From NCBI GenBank assembly GCA_900540475.1, contig UQGG01000007.1:1-64000 (forward strand): a DNA stretch of 64,000 nt, written 5' to 3'. Made by a program: the position numbers and the translations under genes. The notes under the pieces are model-generated. The model was not told the DNA's origin. It did no database searches and was given only the letters and a program-made list of their open reading frames with translations. Of the stretch, positions 34,830-43,026 are shown one piece after another; within the stretch, counting starts at the first letter, position 1; every line of letters starts with the position of its first letter. The DNA comes from an uncultured Robinsoniella sp. Its GTDB lineage: Bacteria; Bacillota; Clostridia; Lachnospirales; Lachnospiraceae.

Positions 34830-34878
34830 CACAGTGTATCATGAAATATTTCTTAATATAATAGAATTTCAGGACAAA

Positions 34879-34930
34879 AGAGCCATAATGCAGAGAAGTC
34901 TTTACTTCCGTGTATATGGCTCTTTTTCTT
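34879..34930 (-). terminator. Terminator of nanA
   Basis: AGAGCCATA (34879-34887) pairs with TATGGCTCT (34915-34923); T-rich DNA follows on both sides. It lies downstream of the minus-strand aldolase gene. Confidence 0.7.
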
Positions 34931-35000
34931 TATCAGCTGCCAGAAAGCAGTTTTCAAAATATGCTTTCTGGATTTTCCGCTGAAACCCTGAATGTAGGTA

Positions 35001-35918
35001 TTACCAGCTCTTTGTCTCTTCTACAGCTGCGCGGATATCTTCGTACAGCTTTCTGATCTCAGGGTCTTTTTCATCTACCGGAAGGAATGGCAGGCGTGGG
35101 TCGCCGATGTTCACACCATCCATACGGATGATCGTTTTACAAGCTCCATACATGGAGGGGAAGGAGCACAGGCGGTAAATGAACATGGTTACCATGACCT
35201 GCAGTTTCTGGGCAGCAGCAATATCTCCCCGGCGGATGAGTTCATCCAATTTTAAGTATAATTCCGGCATAGCCCCATAGGTACCGCCAATGGCTGCATC
35301 TGCGCCCATCAGTCTGCCGGCTAAAAACTGCTCATCCGGTCCGTTAAATACGATAAAATCTTCGCCGCCTGCCTGTTTAAATCTTAAAATATCGTGGCAG
35401 GGATCGGAGGAACACTTGACTCCGGCAACCCGTTCATTTTCAAGCATCCGGTGGAATAGACCCATGGACAGGTTAAATCCGGTGAGCTGGGGAATGTTAT
35501 AAATAAAGAAAGAAAGGTCAGCAGCTTCTGTAATCGCTGTCCAGTGGCGGTAGACGCTTTCTTCACTGACATGATAGTAAACGCTTGGTACGGCTGAAGT
35601 TCCGTCAGCCCCTGCCTGTTCGGCATGTTTCGCAAGCTCCTGGGAATGGCGGGTATCTGCACAGCCTACATGCACGATAATGGTCATTTCATCACCGGCC
35701 TCCTGGGTAACGGCCTCTACAACTTTTTTTCTTTCGCCGCTGTCCAGCAGAAAGCCTTCTCCGGTGCTGCCGCATACGTACAGGCTCTTAACACCCTTCT
35801 TAATATAGTAGCGGGTCAGTTTTTTTGCAGCATCGAGATCGATGTCTCCGGAAGCCGTAAATGGAGTGTTTAAAGCTACAGTTACATTTTTGAAACGTGA
35901 TACATCGTATTTTGACAT
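35001..35918 (-). CDS. nanA: N-acetylneuraminate lyase (DapA superfamily)
   Basis: A 305-residue TIM-barrel aldolase that splits sialic acid into N-acetylmannosamine and pyruvate. The Schiff-base Lys is K168 (AGVKCSS), the catalytic Tyr is Y140 (FIYNIPQLTG), and the carboxylate loop is GSTGEGF (50-56). Other DapA-family aldolases share these residues; the divergent nanE, YhcH, ROK kinase and RpiR genes make NanA by far the best reading. It shares a control region with nanE. Confidence 0.85.
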   Translation of the reverse strand: MSKYDVSRFKNVTVALNTPFTASGDIDLDAAKKLTRYYIKKGVKSLYVCGSTGEGFLLDSGERKKVVEAVTQEAGDEMTIIVHVGCADTRHSQELAKHAEQAGADGTSAVPSVYYHVSEESVYRHWTAITEAADLSFFIYNIPQLTGFNLSMGLFHRMLENERVAGVKCSSDPCHDILRFKQAGGEDFIVFNGPDEQFLAGRLMGADAAIGGTYGAMPELYLKLDELIRRGDIAAAQKLQVMVTMFIYRLCSFPSMYGACKTIIRMDGVNIGDPRLPFLPVDEKDPEIRKLYEDIRAAVEETKSW

Positions 35919-35940
35919 GATTTTACCTCTCTTTGTCGAA

Positions 35941-36098
35941 TATTGTTGAATTATGATAGCTGTTACTTCTTTTATATGCTGATTATATCATTGTTGAACA
36001 AAAAAAACAATGAAAAAAGAAAAAATTTTTTTTCTTAAAAAGATATTGAAAAATTTACCCGCATGTGATATAGTCTATTTATCGAACGGAACAACAAA
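35941..36098 (+). promoter_or_regulatory. nan divergent control region
   Basis: A promoter for the nanE operon is visible: TTGAAA (36046-36051), 17-bp spacer, TATAGT (36069-36074). Candidate operators are the repeated ATTGTTGAA (35942-35950 and 35990-35998), an inverted repeat CATTGTT-N10-AACAATG (35989-36012) and a related AACAACA downstream of the -10. The RpiR regulator encoded at the operon end is the probable binder. Confidence 0.6.
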
Positions 36099-36149
36099 GT
36101 TTAGAATTAAGATCTGCTCATTTGGGAGCGGAGGGAAAGGAGGATATGG

Positions 36150-36842
36150 ATGACCAAGAAGGAGATAATGGACCAGATCCAGGGAGGGCTTATCGTATCC
36201 TGTCAGGCATTAAAGGAAGAGCCTCTTTACAGTTCGTATATCATGTCTCGCATGGCGTATGCGGCGATGCTGGGAGGTGCATCCGGAATCCGGGCAAACA
36301 CAGTTGAAGATATTACAGAGATTAAGAAGCTGGTAAATCTTCCTATTATAGGGATCATCAAACAGGACTATGAAGCGTGTGAGATCTACATAACGCCTAC
36401 TATGAAAGAGGTAGATGCACTGGTAGCATGTCAAGCCGAAATAATAGCGGCTGATGCAACCGGAAGGCTCAGGCCGGATGGTATGACGCTGGATGAGTTT
36501 TTTAAAGAGGTGCGGCTAAAGTATCCGGATCAGCTGTTTATGGCTGATTGTTCCAGCATAGAAGAAGGGATTCATGCAGCAGAAATCGGATTTGATTTCA
36601 TTGGAACAACAATGAGCGGTTATACACCATATACGGAAGGAACACAGCTTCCAAATTATGAAATGATGGAAACACTGGCAAGAGAGAGCAAAAAGCCTGT
36701 TATCGCAGAAGGAGGGATCTGGTGCCCGGAAGAATTAAAAAAAGCATTGGAAACCGGGGCATTTGCAGCCGTTGTCGGAACAGCAATCACAAGGCCGATG
36801 GATATCACAAAACGGTATGTGGAAGCAATTAACCTGAAATAA
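36150..36842 (+). CDS. nanE: N-acetylmannosamine-6-phosphate 2-epimerase
   Basis: A 230-residue TIM barrel converting ManNAc-6-P to GlcNAc-6-P. Typical segments are GGLIVSCQAL at the start, SGIRANTVEDI, GIIKQDY, the long AADATGRLRPDG loop, the phosphate site PVIAEGGIWCPEE and VVGTAITRP. AAAGGAGG precedes the ATG. First gene of the nan operon, reading away from nanA. Confidence 0.95.
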   Translation: MTKKEIMDQIQGGLIVSCQALKEEPLYSSYIMSRMAYAAMLGGASGIRANTVEDITEIKKLVNLPIIGIIKQDYEACEIYITPTMKEVDALVACQAEIIAADATGRLRPDGMTLDEFFKEVRLKYPDQLFMADCSSIEEGIHAAEIGFDFIGTTMSGYTPYTEGTQLPNYEMMETLARESKKPVIAEGGIWCPEELKKALETGAFAAVVGTAITRPMDITKRYVEAINLK

Positions 36843-36903
36843 TTAACAGGACGTTAATTATCATAAACGAAAACCAAACTATTTTAAGGAGGAAAAGAAA
36901 AAT

Positions 36904-38340
36904 ATGAAAAGGAAAGCAATAGCACTTTTACTGGCTTGTACTATGGCACTTTCACTTGCAGCCTGCGGAGGAGGATCTTCCAGCTCAGGAACGACAGAGG
37001 CGAAGACAGAAGCAAAGACAGACGCAGCTACCGAAGCAAAATCAGAAGCGGCAGCAACTGAGGCAAAAGCAGATGAGACACAGGCAGCAGATGCGGAGAC
37101 GAAAGAGGCTTCAACCAGTGGCGCAACGGAGATTACCTGGTGGGCATTCCCTACATTTACACAGGAAAATGCGGGTGATGCATTTGGATCATATGAACAG
37201 AGAATTATCGATGCTTTCGAAGAAGCCAACCCGGATATCAAGGTTAAACTGGAGACAATTGACTTTACATCAGGACCGGAAAAGATTGTTACGGCAATTG
37301 AAGGCGGGACAATCTGTGATGTGTTATTCGATGCTCCGGGACGTATCATTGACTATGGTAAGAGCGGCAAGCTGGCAGAATTAAACGATATGTTTACCGA
37401 TGACTTCGTAAAAGATGTTGGAAACGATCAGCTTCTTCAAGCATGTAAAGCCGGAGACACTGCTTATATGTATCCAATCAGCTCCGCACCTTTTTATATG
37501 GCATTTAACAAACAGATGGCAGAAGATGCAGGCGTTGCTGATTTAATCAAAGATGGCTGGACAACAGATGATTTTACAACTGTAATAACCGCTTTACATG
37601 ACAAAGGATATAATCCGGGTTCTGTATTCTGCAGCGGACAGGGCGGCGACCAGGGAACACGTGCATTTGTGGCAAACCTCTACAGCAGTTCTATTACAGA
37701 TGATGCTGTTACAAAATACACAATTAACGATGCAAATGGTGTAAAAGCCCTTGATTATATCAAAAAAGCAGTGGATGCCGGTACTTTAATGAATGGTTCC
37801 GCATACAACGGCGGTGATGACATCCAGAACTTTGCAAACGGACAGACATCCTTTACTCTCTTATGGTCTCCAGCACAGCCCGAAACCCAGAAAGAGCTGT
37901 TAGAATCCAGTAAAGTAGAGTATATCGAAGCTCCATTCCCATCCGATGACGGAGTTCCTGAATTAGAGTATCTGGTAAATGGTTTCTGCGTATTTAATAA
38001 CGGTGATGATGCCAAGATCGAAGCTTCTAAGAAGTTCATCCAGTACGTGTGCGATGACAGTGAATGGGGACCAAAAGATGTAATCAGAACAGGTTCTTTC
38101 CCGGTTCGCCAGTCCTTTGGTGATCTGTACAACAATGATAGAATGACAACTCTGGCAGGCTGGACCAAATATTATTCACCATATTACAACACCATCGACG
38201 GATTTGCTGAAATGAGAACTTTATGGTTCCCAATGCTTCAGGCAGTCATGAATGGAGATAAAGACCCACAGGCAGCAGCAGATGAATTCGTACAGCAGGC
38301 AGATGCTTCCATTACAAATGCGGCAGCAACAGCGAAATAA
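36904..38340 (+). CDS. ABC substrate-binding lipoprotein, sialic acid importer
   Basis: A 478-residue family-1 solute-binding protein. The lipobox ends at C21 (LSLAAC); an Ala/Glu/Thr-rich tether spans about 25-75; the mature fold begins at EITWWAFPTFTQENAG. The gene position between nanE and two MalFG-type permeases predicts sialic acid, or a derivative such as 2,7-anhydro-Neu5Ac, as ligand (inference). AAGGAGG upstream. Confidence 0.85.
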   Translation: MKRKAIALLLACTMALSLAACGGGSSSSGTTEAKTEAKTDAATEAKSEAAATEAKADETQAADAETKEASTSGATEITWWAFPTFTQENAGDAFGSYEQRIIDAFEEANPDIKVKLETIDFTSGPEKIVTAIEGGTICDVLFDAPGRIIDYGKSGKLAELNDMFTDDFVKDVGNDQLLQACKAGDTAYMYPISSAPFYMAFNKQMAEDAGVADLIKDGWTTDDFTTVITALHDKGYNPGSVFCSGQGGDQGTRAFVANLYSSSITDDAVTKYTINDANGVKALDYIKKAVDAGTLMNGSAYNGGDDIQNFANGQTSFTLLWSPAQPETQKELLESSKVEYIEAPFPSDDGVPELEYLVNGFCVFNNGDDAKIEASKKFIQYVCDDSEWGPKDVIRTGSFPVRQSFGDLYNNDRMTTLAGWTKYYSPYYNTIDGFAEMRTLWFPMLQAVMNGDKDPQAAADEFVQQADASITNAAATAK

Positions 38341-38362
38341 GAATTCAGAGTAAATTACAGAG

Positions 38363-38401
38363 GGCGCTGCAATCAGATATTAGCACCATAATTGCAGCGC
38401 C
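38363..38401 (+). other. Intercistronic hairpin after the binding-protein gene
   Basis: Perfect 11-bp stem GGCGCTGCAAT / ATTGCAGCGCC with a 17-nt loop and no T run. It probably protects the 3' end of the abundant binding-protein message, lowering permease expression relative to it. Confidence 0.65.
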
Positions 38402-38452
38402 TGATCTGTAACATCATCTATTTATTACACTTATGGGATTTGGAGGGAAAAC

Positions 38453-39343
38453 ATGAAAAAAGTAAATAAGCTAAGAATGAGAGAAACAATAGTATCTTAT
38501 TGTTTTCTGGCTCCAGCGTTACTCTTTTTTATAATATTTGTATTAATACCAATGATAATGGGGGTATTTACCAGCTTTTTCCGCTATACAATGAAAGAAT
38601 TTACTTTTGTGGGATTAAATAATTACATCACAATGATTCAGGATTCGACGTTCCAGAAATCACTGGTCAACACACTTATTATTGTAATCGGCTCTGTCCC
38701 GATTGTAGTAGCATTTGCGTTATTTGTTTCTTCACAGACATATGAGAGAAAGGCATTTGCAAGATCCTTTTTCAGATGTGTATTTTTCCTTCCGGTTGTT
38801 ACTGGTACGGTTGCCGTAACAGTAGTCTGGAGATGGATATATGATCCGCTTTCCGGTATTTTAAATTACACCTTAAAGGCTGGTCATGTGATAAGTCAGA
38901 ATATTATGTGGCTGGGAGATAAGAAATATGCCCTTGGGGCAATTATTATCATCCTGTTGACAACTGCGGTTGGACAGCCAATTATTTTATATATTGCTGC
39001 AATGGGTAATATTGACAAATCTTTGGTGGAAGCAGCGGAGGTTGACGGTGCTAACAAGTTCCAGGTTTTCTGGAAAATTAAATGGCCGAGCCTGCTTCCT
39101 ACAACACTTTACATAGTAGTAATTACAACCATTAACTCTTTCCAGTGTTTTTCGCTCATCCAGTTATTGACTTCCGGCGGACCAAACTTTGCCACTACGA
39201 CGATTATGTATTACCTGTATGAAAAAGCATTTAAGCTGTCTGAGTATGGATATGCCAATGCAATGGGTGTATTTTTAACCGTGGTAATCGGTATCATCAG
39301 TCTGCTTCAGTTTAAATTCCTGGGCAGCGATGTAGAATATTAG
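38453..39343 (+). CDS. ABC sugar permease (MalF type), nan importer
   Basis: A 296-residue protein with six predicted helices; the EAA loop is VEAAEVDGANKFQVFWKIKWPSLLP, which contacts the ATPase. Part of the importer with the binding protein upstream and the second permease 17 bp downstream. No dedicated ATPase is encoded here; family-1 importers in Firmicutes often share an MsmX-type ATPase encoded elsewhere. Confidence 0.92.
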   Translation: MKKVNKLRMRETIVSYCFLAPALLFFIIFVLIPMIMGVFTSFFRYTMKEFTFVGLNNYITMIQDSTFQKSLVNTLIIVIGSVPIVVAFALFVSSQTYERKAFARSFFRCVFFLPVVTGTVAVTVVWRWIYDPLSGILNYTLKAGHVISQNIMWLGDKKYALGAIIIILLTTAVGQPIILYIAAMGNIDKSLVEAAEVDGANKFQVFWKIKWPSLLPTTLYIVVITTINSFQCFSLIQLLTSGGPNFATTTIMYYLYEKAFKLSEYGYANAMGVFLTVVIGIISLLQFKFLGSDVEY

Positions 39344-39359
39344 GAGGGAGGACATAAAG

Positions 39360-40187
39360 ATGAACAAAAAATCCACACCATTTACCATTGTATCAACTGT
39401 TATTTTGAGCATATTGACTGTCATCTTTGTTTTTCCTTTTTACTGGATTATGACAGGTGCATTCAAGTCACAGGGGGATGCCGTGAAGATTCCGCCCCAG
39501 TGGTGGCCAACCAATCCGACGATTGAGCAGTTTCAAAGGCTGCTGGTGCAAAATCCCGCGGCAAGATGGCTGCTAAATAGTGTTCTGATAGCGCTGATCA
39601 CCATGTTGGCTGTCTGCCTGACTTCTGCACTTGCAGGGTATGTTTTAGCGAAAAAACGCTTTTATGGACAGAAAATTTTATTTACGATATTTATCGGTGC
39701 AATGGCACTTCCAAAGCAGGTTATCCTGGTACCGCTGGTTAATATGATCAGCTGGATGGGAATCCATGATACAATGGCTGCGGTTATCCTGCCGCTGATT
39801 GGCTGGCCCTTCGGTGTATTCCTGATGAAGCAGTTTAGTGAAAACATTCCAACGGAACTGCTGGAATCAGCAAAAATTGACGGGTGTACCGAACTTCGTA
39901 CTTTCACCAGTATTGCATTCCCAATTGTGAAGCCGGGATTTGCCGCATTGGCAATTTTTACCTTCATTAACACCTGGAATGATTACTTTATGCAGTTAGT
40001 TATGCTGTCATCCAGAAAGAACCTGACGATTCCCCTTGGTGTAGCTACCATGCAGGCAGAACTTTCTACGAATTACGGACTGATTATGGCAGGTGCAGCT
40101 CTGGCAGCAATCCCCATTGTTGCGGTATTCCTGATTTTCCAGAAATACTTTACACAGGGCATTACCATGGGAGCAGTGAAAGGCTGA
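39360..40187 (+). CDS. ABC sugar permease (MalG type), nan importer
   Basis: A 275-residue, six-helix partner of the preceding permease. The EAA loop is LLESAKIDGCTELRTFTSIAFPIVKPGF, and the C-terminus KYFTQGITMGAVKG is typical. GGAGGGAGG lies upstream. Confidence 0.92.
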   Translation: MNKKSTPFTIVSTVILSILTVIFVFPFYWIMTGAFKSQGDAVKIPPQWWPTNPTIEQFQRLLVQNPAARWLLNSVLIALITMLAVCLTSALAGYVLAKKRFYGQKILFTIFIGAMALPKQVILVPLVNMISWMGIHDTMAAVILPLIGWPFGVFLMKQFSENIPTELLESAKIDGCTELRTFTSIAFPIVKPGFAALAIFTFINTWNDYFMQLVMLSSRKNLTIPLGVATMQAELSTNYGLIMAGAALAAIPIVAVFLIFQKYFTQGITMGAVKG

Positions 40188-40302
40188 TTGTCGGATATAA
40201 GGGAAGCTATCTAACACGGATATGATGAAATGTCATTGTGTGAAAAGATGGTTTCCCTTTCTTTTTGACAATTTCTTACGGAAGAAGCAGAGATATCTAG
40301 TG

Positions 40303-40354
40303 CCGCCCGGCACGGAAATCGGACACAATATATCGATGTATTTACACCGGGCGG
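40303..40354 (+). other. GC-rich inverted repeat in the gap before the yhcH-like gene
   Basis: CCGCCCGG (40303-40310) and CCGGGCGG (40347-40354) are perfect complements across a 36-nt loop within a 208-bp intra-operon gap. The gap also has TTGACA (40265-40270) but no good -10 at 17 bp. It may be an mRNA structure or weak internal control site. Confidence 0.45.
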
Positions 40355-40395
40355 AACGAGGGACATTCAATTACAGATCAGAAAGGATCCAAAAG

Positions 40396-40848
40396 ATGAT
40401 ATATGATAATTTAGAGAATATACAGCGTTATCGCGGAATAAGCAGATACCTGGATTTAGCCGTTGATTTCCTGGCTGCCAATGATCTGCGTCTATTACCC
40501 CTGGGAAAGACAGAAATTATGGGGGAAGAGGTATTTGCAAATGTAATGGAAGCCCAGGCTCAGGAGGAATCAAAAGGTAAATTTGAGATTCACAAAAAAT
40601 ATATGGATATACAGATAGATCTAGAAGGAACAGAAATGATACAAATTGGCTTGGGTGAGGCGGAGACTTTGGACTGCTTTAATGAGCAGACAGATTTTGG
40701 AACTGTATCCTGCGCCAGATCCGCTTCCTGCGTTATGGGACCGGGGCGTTTTATCATCTGTATGGGCGAGGAGCCCCATAAGCCCGGAATTATGGTAAGT
40801 GAGGAGCGCTTTCTGAAAAAATGTGTAATAAAGGTCGCAGTTGGATAG
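40396..40848 (+). CDS. YhcH/YjgK/YiaL family protein (NanQ-like anomerase)
   Basis: A 150-residue cupin-like metalloprotein (HKKYMDIQIDLEG, FIICMGEEPHKPG carry the conserved His/Glu metal ligands). E. coli YhcH is an anomerase that supplies the open form of sialic acid to NanA, which fits this locus well. ATG at 40396 is chosen because MIYDNLEN is the family start and GAAAGGATC precedes it; the open frame 58 codons further up has no family match. Confidence 0.85.
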   Translation: MIYDNLENIQRYRGISRYLDLAVDFLAANDLRLLPLGKTEIMGEEVFANVMEAQAQEESKGKFEIHKKYMDIQIDLEGTEMIQIGLGEAETLDCFNEQTDFGTVSCARSASCVMGPGRFIICMGEEPHKPGIMVSEERFLKKCVIKVAVG

Positions 40849-40878
40849 ATTGTTAGATTGTAAAAGAGAGGAATCAGT

Positions 40879-41763
40879 ATGAAAATAGCAGTGCTTGACA
40901 TCGGTGGAACATCTATAAAATCAGGAGAGTTTACGGATGGGCGTTTATGCAATATAAGGGAAGCTGACACAAATGCGCAAAAGGGCGGTGCCTGGGTAAT
41001 GGAAAGGGCAGTGGAGATTCTTGAGGAATACCAGGGGTTTGACCGGATCGGTATCAGTACGGCAGGTCAGGTAGATTCTTCAAAAGGCTGTATCCGTTAT
41101 GCCAATTCTAACATTCCCGGCTATACGGGTATGGAGGTAAAGCGGATGATGGAAGAGCGGTTTCATGTGCCGACAGCAGTGGAGAATGATGTAAATGCCG
41201 CTGCTCTTGGAGAGGCGAATTTTGGTGCCGGTCGGGAATTTCAGGATTTCTTATGCCTTACTTATGGAACCGGAGTGGGCGGAGCAATTGTTATTGACCG
41301 TAAAATCTATAGGGGAAGCAGTTTTTCAGCAGGAGAGTTCGGCGGTATCGTGATACATCCCCGAGATCGGGACGCTTCTAAAGATATTTTCAGCGGCTGC
41401 TACGAGCGCTATGCTTCTACCACAGCTTTGGTTCAGAATGCAATGCGGCTGGATGAGAGCCTTTGCAATGGAAGAAAGATATTTGAACATCGCACAGAGG
41501 CGAAAGTGGCAGGGATTATTGACGCATGGATCGAAGAAATTGTACTGGGACTGGTGTCTCTTACACACATTTTTAATCCTTCCTGCATAATTTTAGGCGG
41601 AGGGGTCATGAAACAAAAATACATACTGGATAAAATCTGTAACATTCTGTATAATAATGTCATGGAGAGCTATCGTGACGTAAATATTAGACAGGCACAG
41701 TTAGGGAATACAGCCGGATTATTGGGGGCTGTACAGATAGCCTTGGATTTAAAGGGAGATTGA
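40879..41763 (+). CDS. nanK: ROK-family kinase, likely N-acetylmannosamine kinase
   Basis: A 294-residue sugar kinase. The N-terminal ATP loop is LDIGGTSIKSG, with ENDVNAAALGEANFGAG carrying the catalytic Asp and GTGVGGAIVIDRKIYRG following. The usual ROK zinc signature CxCGxxGCxE is absent: only FSGCYERYAS remains at that place. This is known for some ROK members but alters the expected zinc site. Genomic context points to ManNAc as substrate. Confidence 0.85.
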   Translation: MKIAVLDIGGTSIKSGEFTDGRLCNIREADTNAQKGGAWVMERAVEILEEYQGFDRIGISTAGQVDSSKGCIRYANSNIPGYTGMEVKRMMEERFHVPTAVENDVNAAALGEANFGAGREFQDFLCLTYGTGVGGAIVIDRKIYRGSSFSAGEFGGIVIHPRDRDASKDIFSGCYERYASTTALVQNAMRLDESLCNGRKIFEHRTEAKVAGIIDAWIEEIVLGLVSLTHIFNPSCIILGGGVMKQKYILDKICNILYNNVMESYRDVNIRQAQLGNTAGLLGAVQIALDLKGD

Positions 41764-41788
41764 GAGTAAATACCAAGGAGGTGAACAG

Positions 41789-42649
41789 GTGGATAACACG
41801 AACATCATTTTAGAGATTCAGTCATCTTACAATCAATTTACAAAAGCGGAGAAAAAGGTGGCTGATTACGTAATCAAGAATCAGAGTAAGGTTTTGTACA
41901 TGTCGATAACGGATCTGGCAGATGCCTGTAAAGTAGGCGATACCAGTGTATATCGGTTCTGCAGGACAATGAAACTGCAGGGATATCAGGAGTTCAAAAT
42001 GCGGTTGTCACTCAGCCAGGGAGCTACTTCCAGCAGCAGTACCAAGACGGTTCTGGAAAGCAGGCGGTTTGATGACAGCCTGGGAGAGATGGCAGAAAAG
42101 GTTCTGCAATTACATTTAGCTGCAATCAAAGAGACTTACATGCTGCTGAGCAGGGATAACTTTGACAAAATACTGGATATGTTTGACCAGGCAAAGAGGG
42201 TTTTCTTCTTTGGGATTGGAGACAGCCTTCTGACTGCAGAAGAAGCAAGGAATAAATTTTTAAGAATTACCAACAAGGTAATCTGCATTACGGATCCTCA
42301 TATGCAGGCCATGGCAGCGTCTATGACAACGGAAGAGGATCTGATTGTAATTATATCTTATTCAGGAGCGACAAAAGACAATATACATGTAGCAAAAGTG
42401 GCGAAGTCAGCAGGGGCAAAAATTGCATGTATTACGCATTTCCAGAAATCACCGCTGACATCATATTCGGATGCCATATTATTATGCGGTTCCAGTGAAG
42501 GCCCGTTAGATGGCGGTTCCATGACGGCAAAGCTGAGTCAGTTGTATTTAATAGATCTGTTATATCAGGAATTTTATGAGAAAAATTATGAAAGCTGCAA
42601 GTACAATAATGAAGAAACATCACGTGCAGTAGTAGAAAAATTATTCTAA
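41789..42649 (+). CDS. RpiR/MurR-family transcriptional regulator of the nan genes
   Basis: A 286-residue regulator with an N-terminal HTH_6 domain (about 1-77; MSITDLADACKVGDTSVYRFCRTM) and a SIS sugar-phosphate-binding domain (about 120-255; VFFFGIGDSLLTAEEARNKF, VIISYSGATKDNIHVAKVAKSAGA). It starts at GTG (41789) after AAGGAGGTG. As the last nan gene it probably represses the nan promoters, with an amino-sugar phosphate as effector. Confidence 0.9.
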   Translation: MDNTNIILEIQSSYNQFTKAEKKVADYVIKNQSKVLYMSITDLADACKVGDTSVYRFCRTMKLQGYQEFKMRLSLSQGATSSSSTKTVLESRRFDDSLGEMAEKVLQLHLAAIKETYMLLSRDNFDKILDMFDQAKRVFFFGIGDSLLTAEEARNKFLRITNKVICITDPHMQAMAASMTTEEDLIVIISYSGATKDNIHVAKVAKSAGAKIACITHFQKSPLTSYSDAILLCGSSEGPLDGGSMTAKLSQLYLIDLLYQEFYEKNYESCKYNNEETSRAVVEKLF

Positions 42650-42656
42650 ATATGAC

Positions 42657-42701
42657 ATGCTGTCTGGTCAGAAACAGATTTCTGTCAGGCAGCATATTTT
42701 T
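42657..42701 (+). terminator. Terminator of the nan operon
   Basis: ATGCTGTCTG pairs imperfectly with CAGGCAGCAT (42686-42695), followed by ATTTTTA. Confidence 0.7.
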
Positions 42702-42825
42702 ATAGCTCTTCATTCATAGCTCTTCATAAGAAAAAGGCAGAGGTGCTCTGAGATAGAAAGAATTCTTGCCAAATGCAATATTTTATGATATGATTTTCTA
42801 AGTTTTAACTTCATAGAATGCTTTT

Positions 42826-42880
42826 AAAGCTATATGTTTGCCTGTTTCTGAATTAAACAGGAAAATATATAGCTTTTTCT
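42826..42880 (+). other. Large bipartite hairpin with T run
   Basis: Outer arms AAAGCTATAT / ATATATAGCTTT and inner arms CCTGTTT / AAACAGG build one long stem, then TTTTCTTT. It can act as a terminator or as a leader attenuator for the MATE gene. The rest of 42702-43026 holds only an operator-like repeat. Confidence 0.55.
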
Positions 42881-42912
42881 TTGTGATTATCTGTATACGC
42901 TGTCCGTTTAGA

Positions 42913-42942
42913 AACTATAGTAACACCACTGTCACTACAGTT
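42913..42942 (+). promoter_or_regulatory. Operator-like inverted repeat upstream of MATE gene
   Basis: AACTATAGT and ACTACAGTT are inverted copies (8 of 9 matching) with a 12-bp spacer, 85 bp before the exporter start. The binder is not encoded next to it. Confidence 0.45.
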
Positions 42943-43026
42943 CCTGGCTGAATAGAGTAGATAAGGTATAGATGAAAGCAGGGTTTGATAAAATGGTATT
43001 TGACTGAAAGAGGAGGAAGATGAGTT

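Noticed and set aside
34696..34842. N-terminal extension of the esterase
   Set aside because: The frame is only the tandem repeat read through; an ideal ribosome site and GTG at 34695 give a family-consistent start.
40222..40395. N-terminal extension of the YhcH-like protein
   Set aside because: The family begins at MIYDNL; the extension has no homologous features and spans a structured gap.
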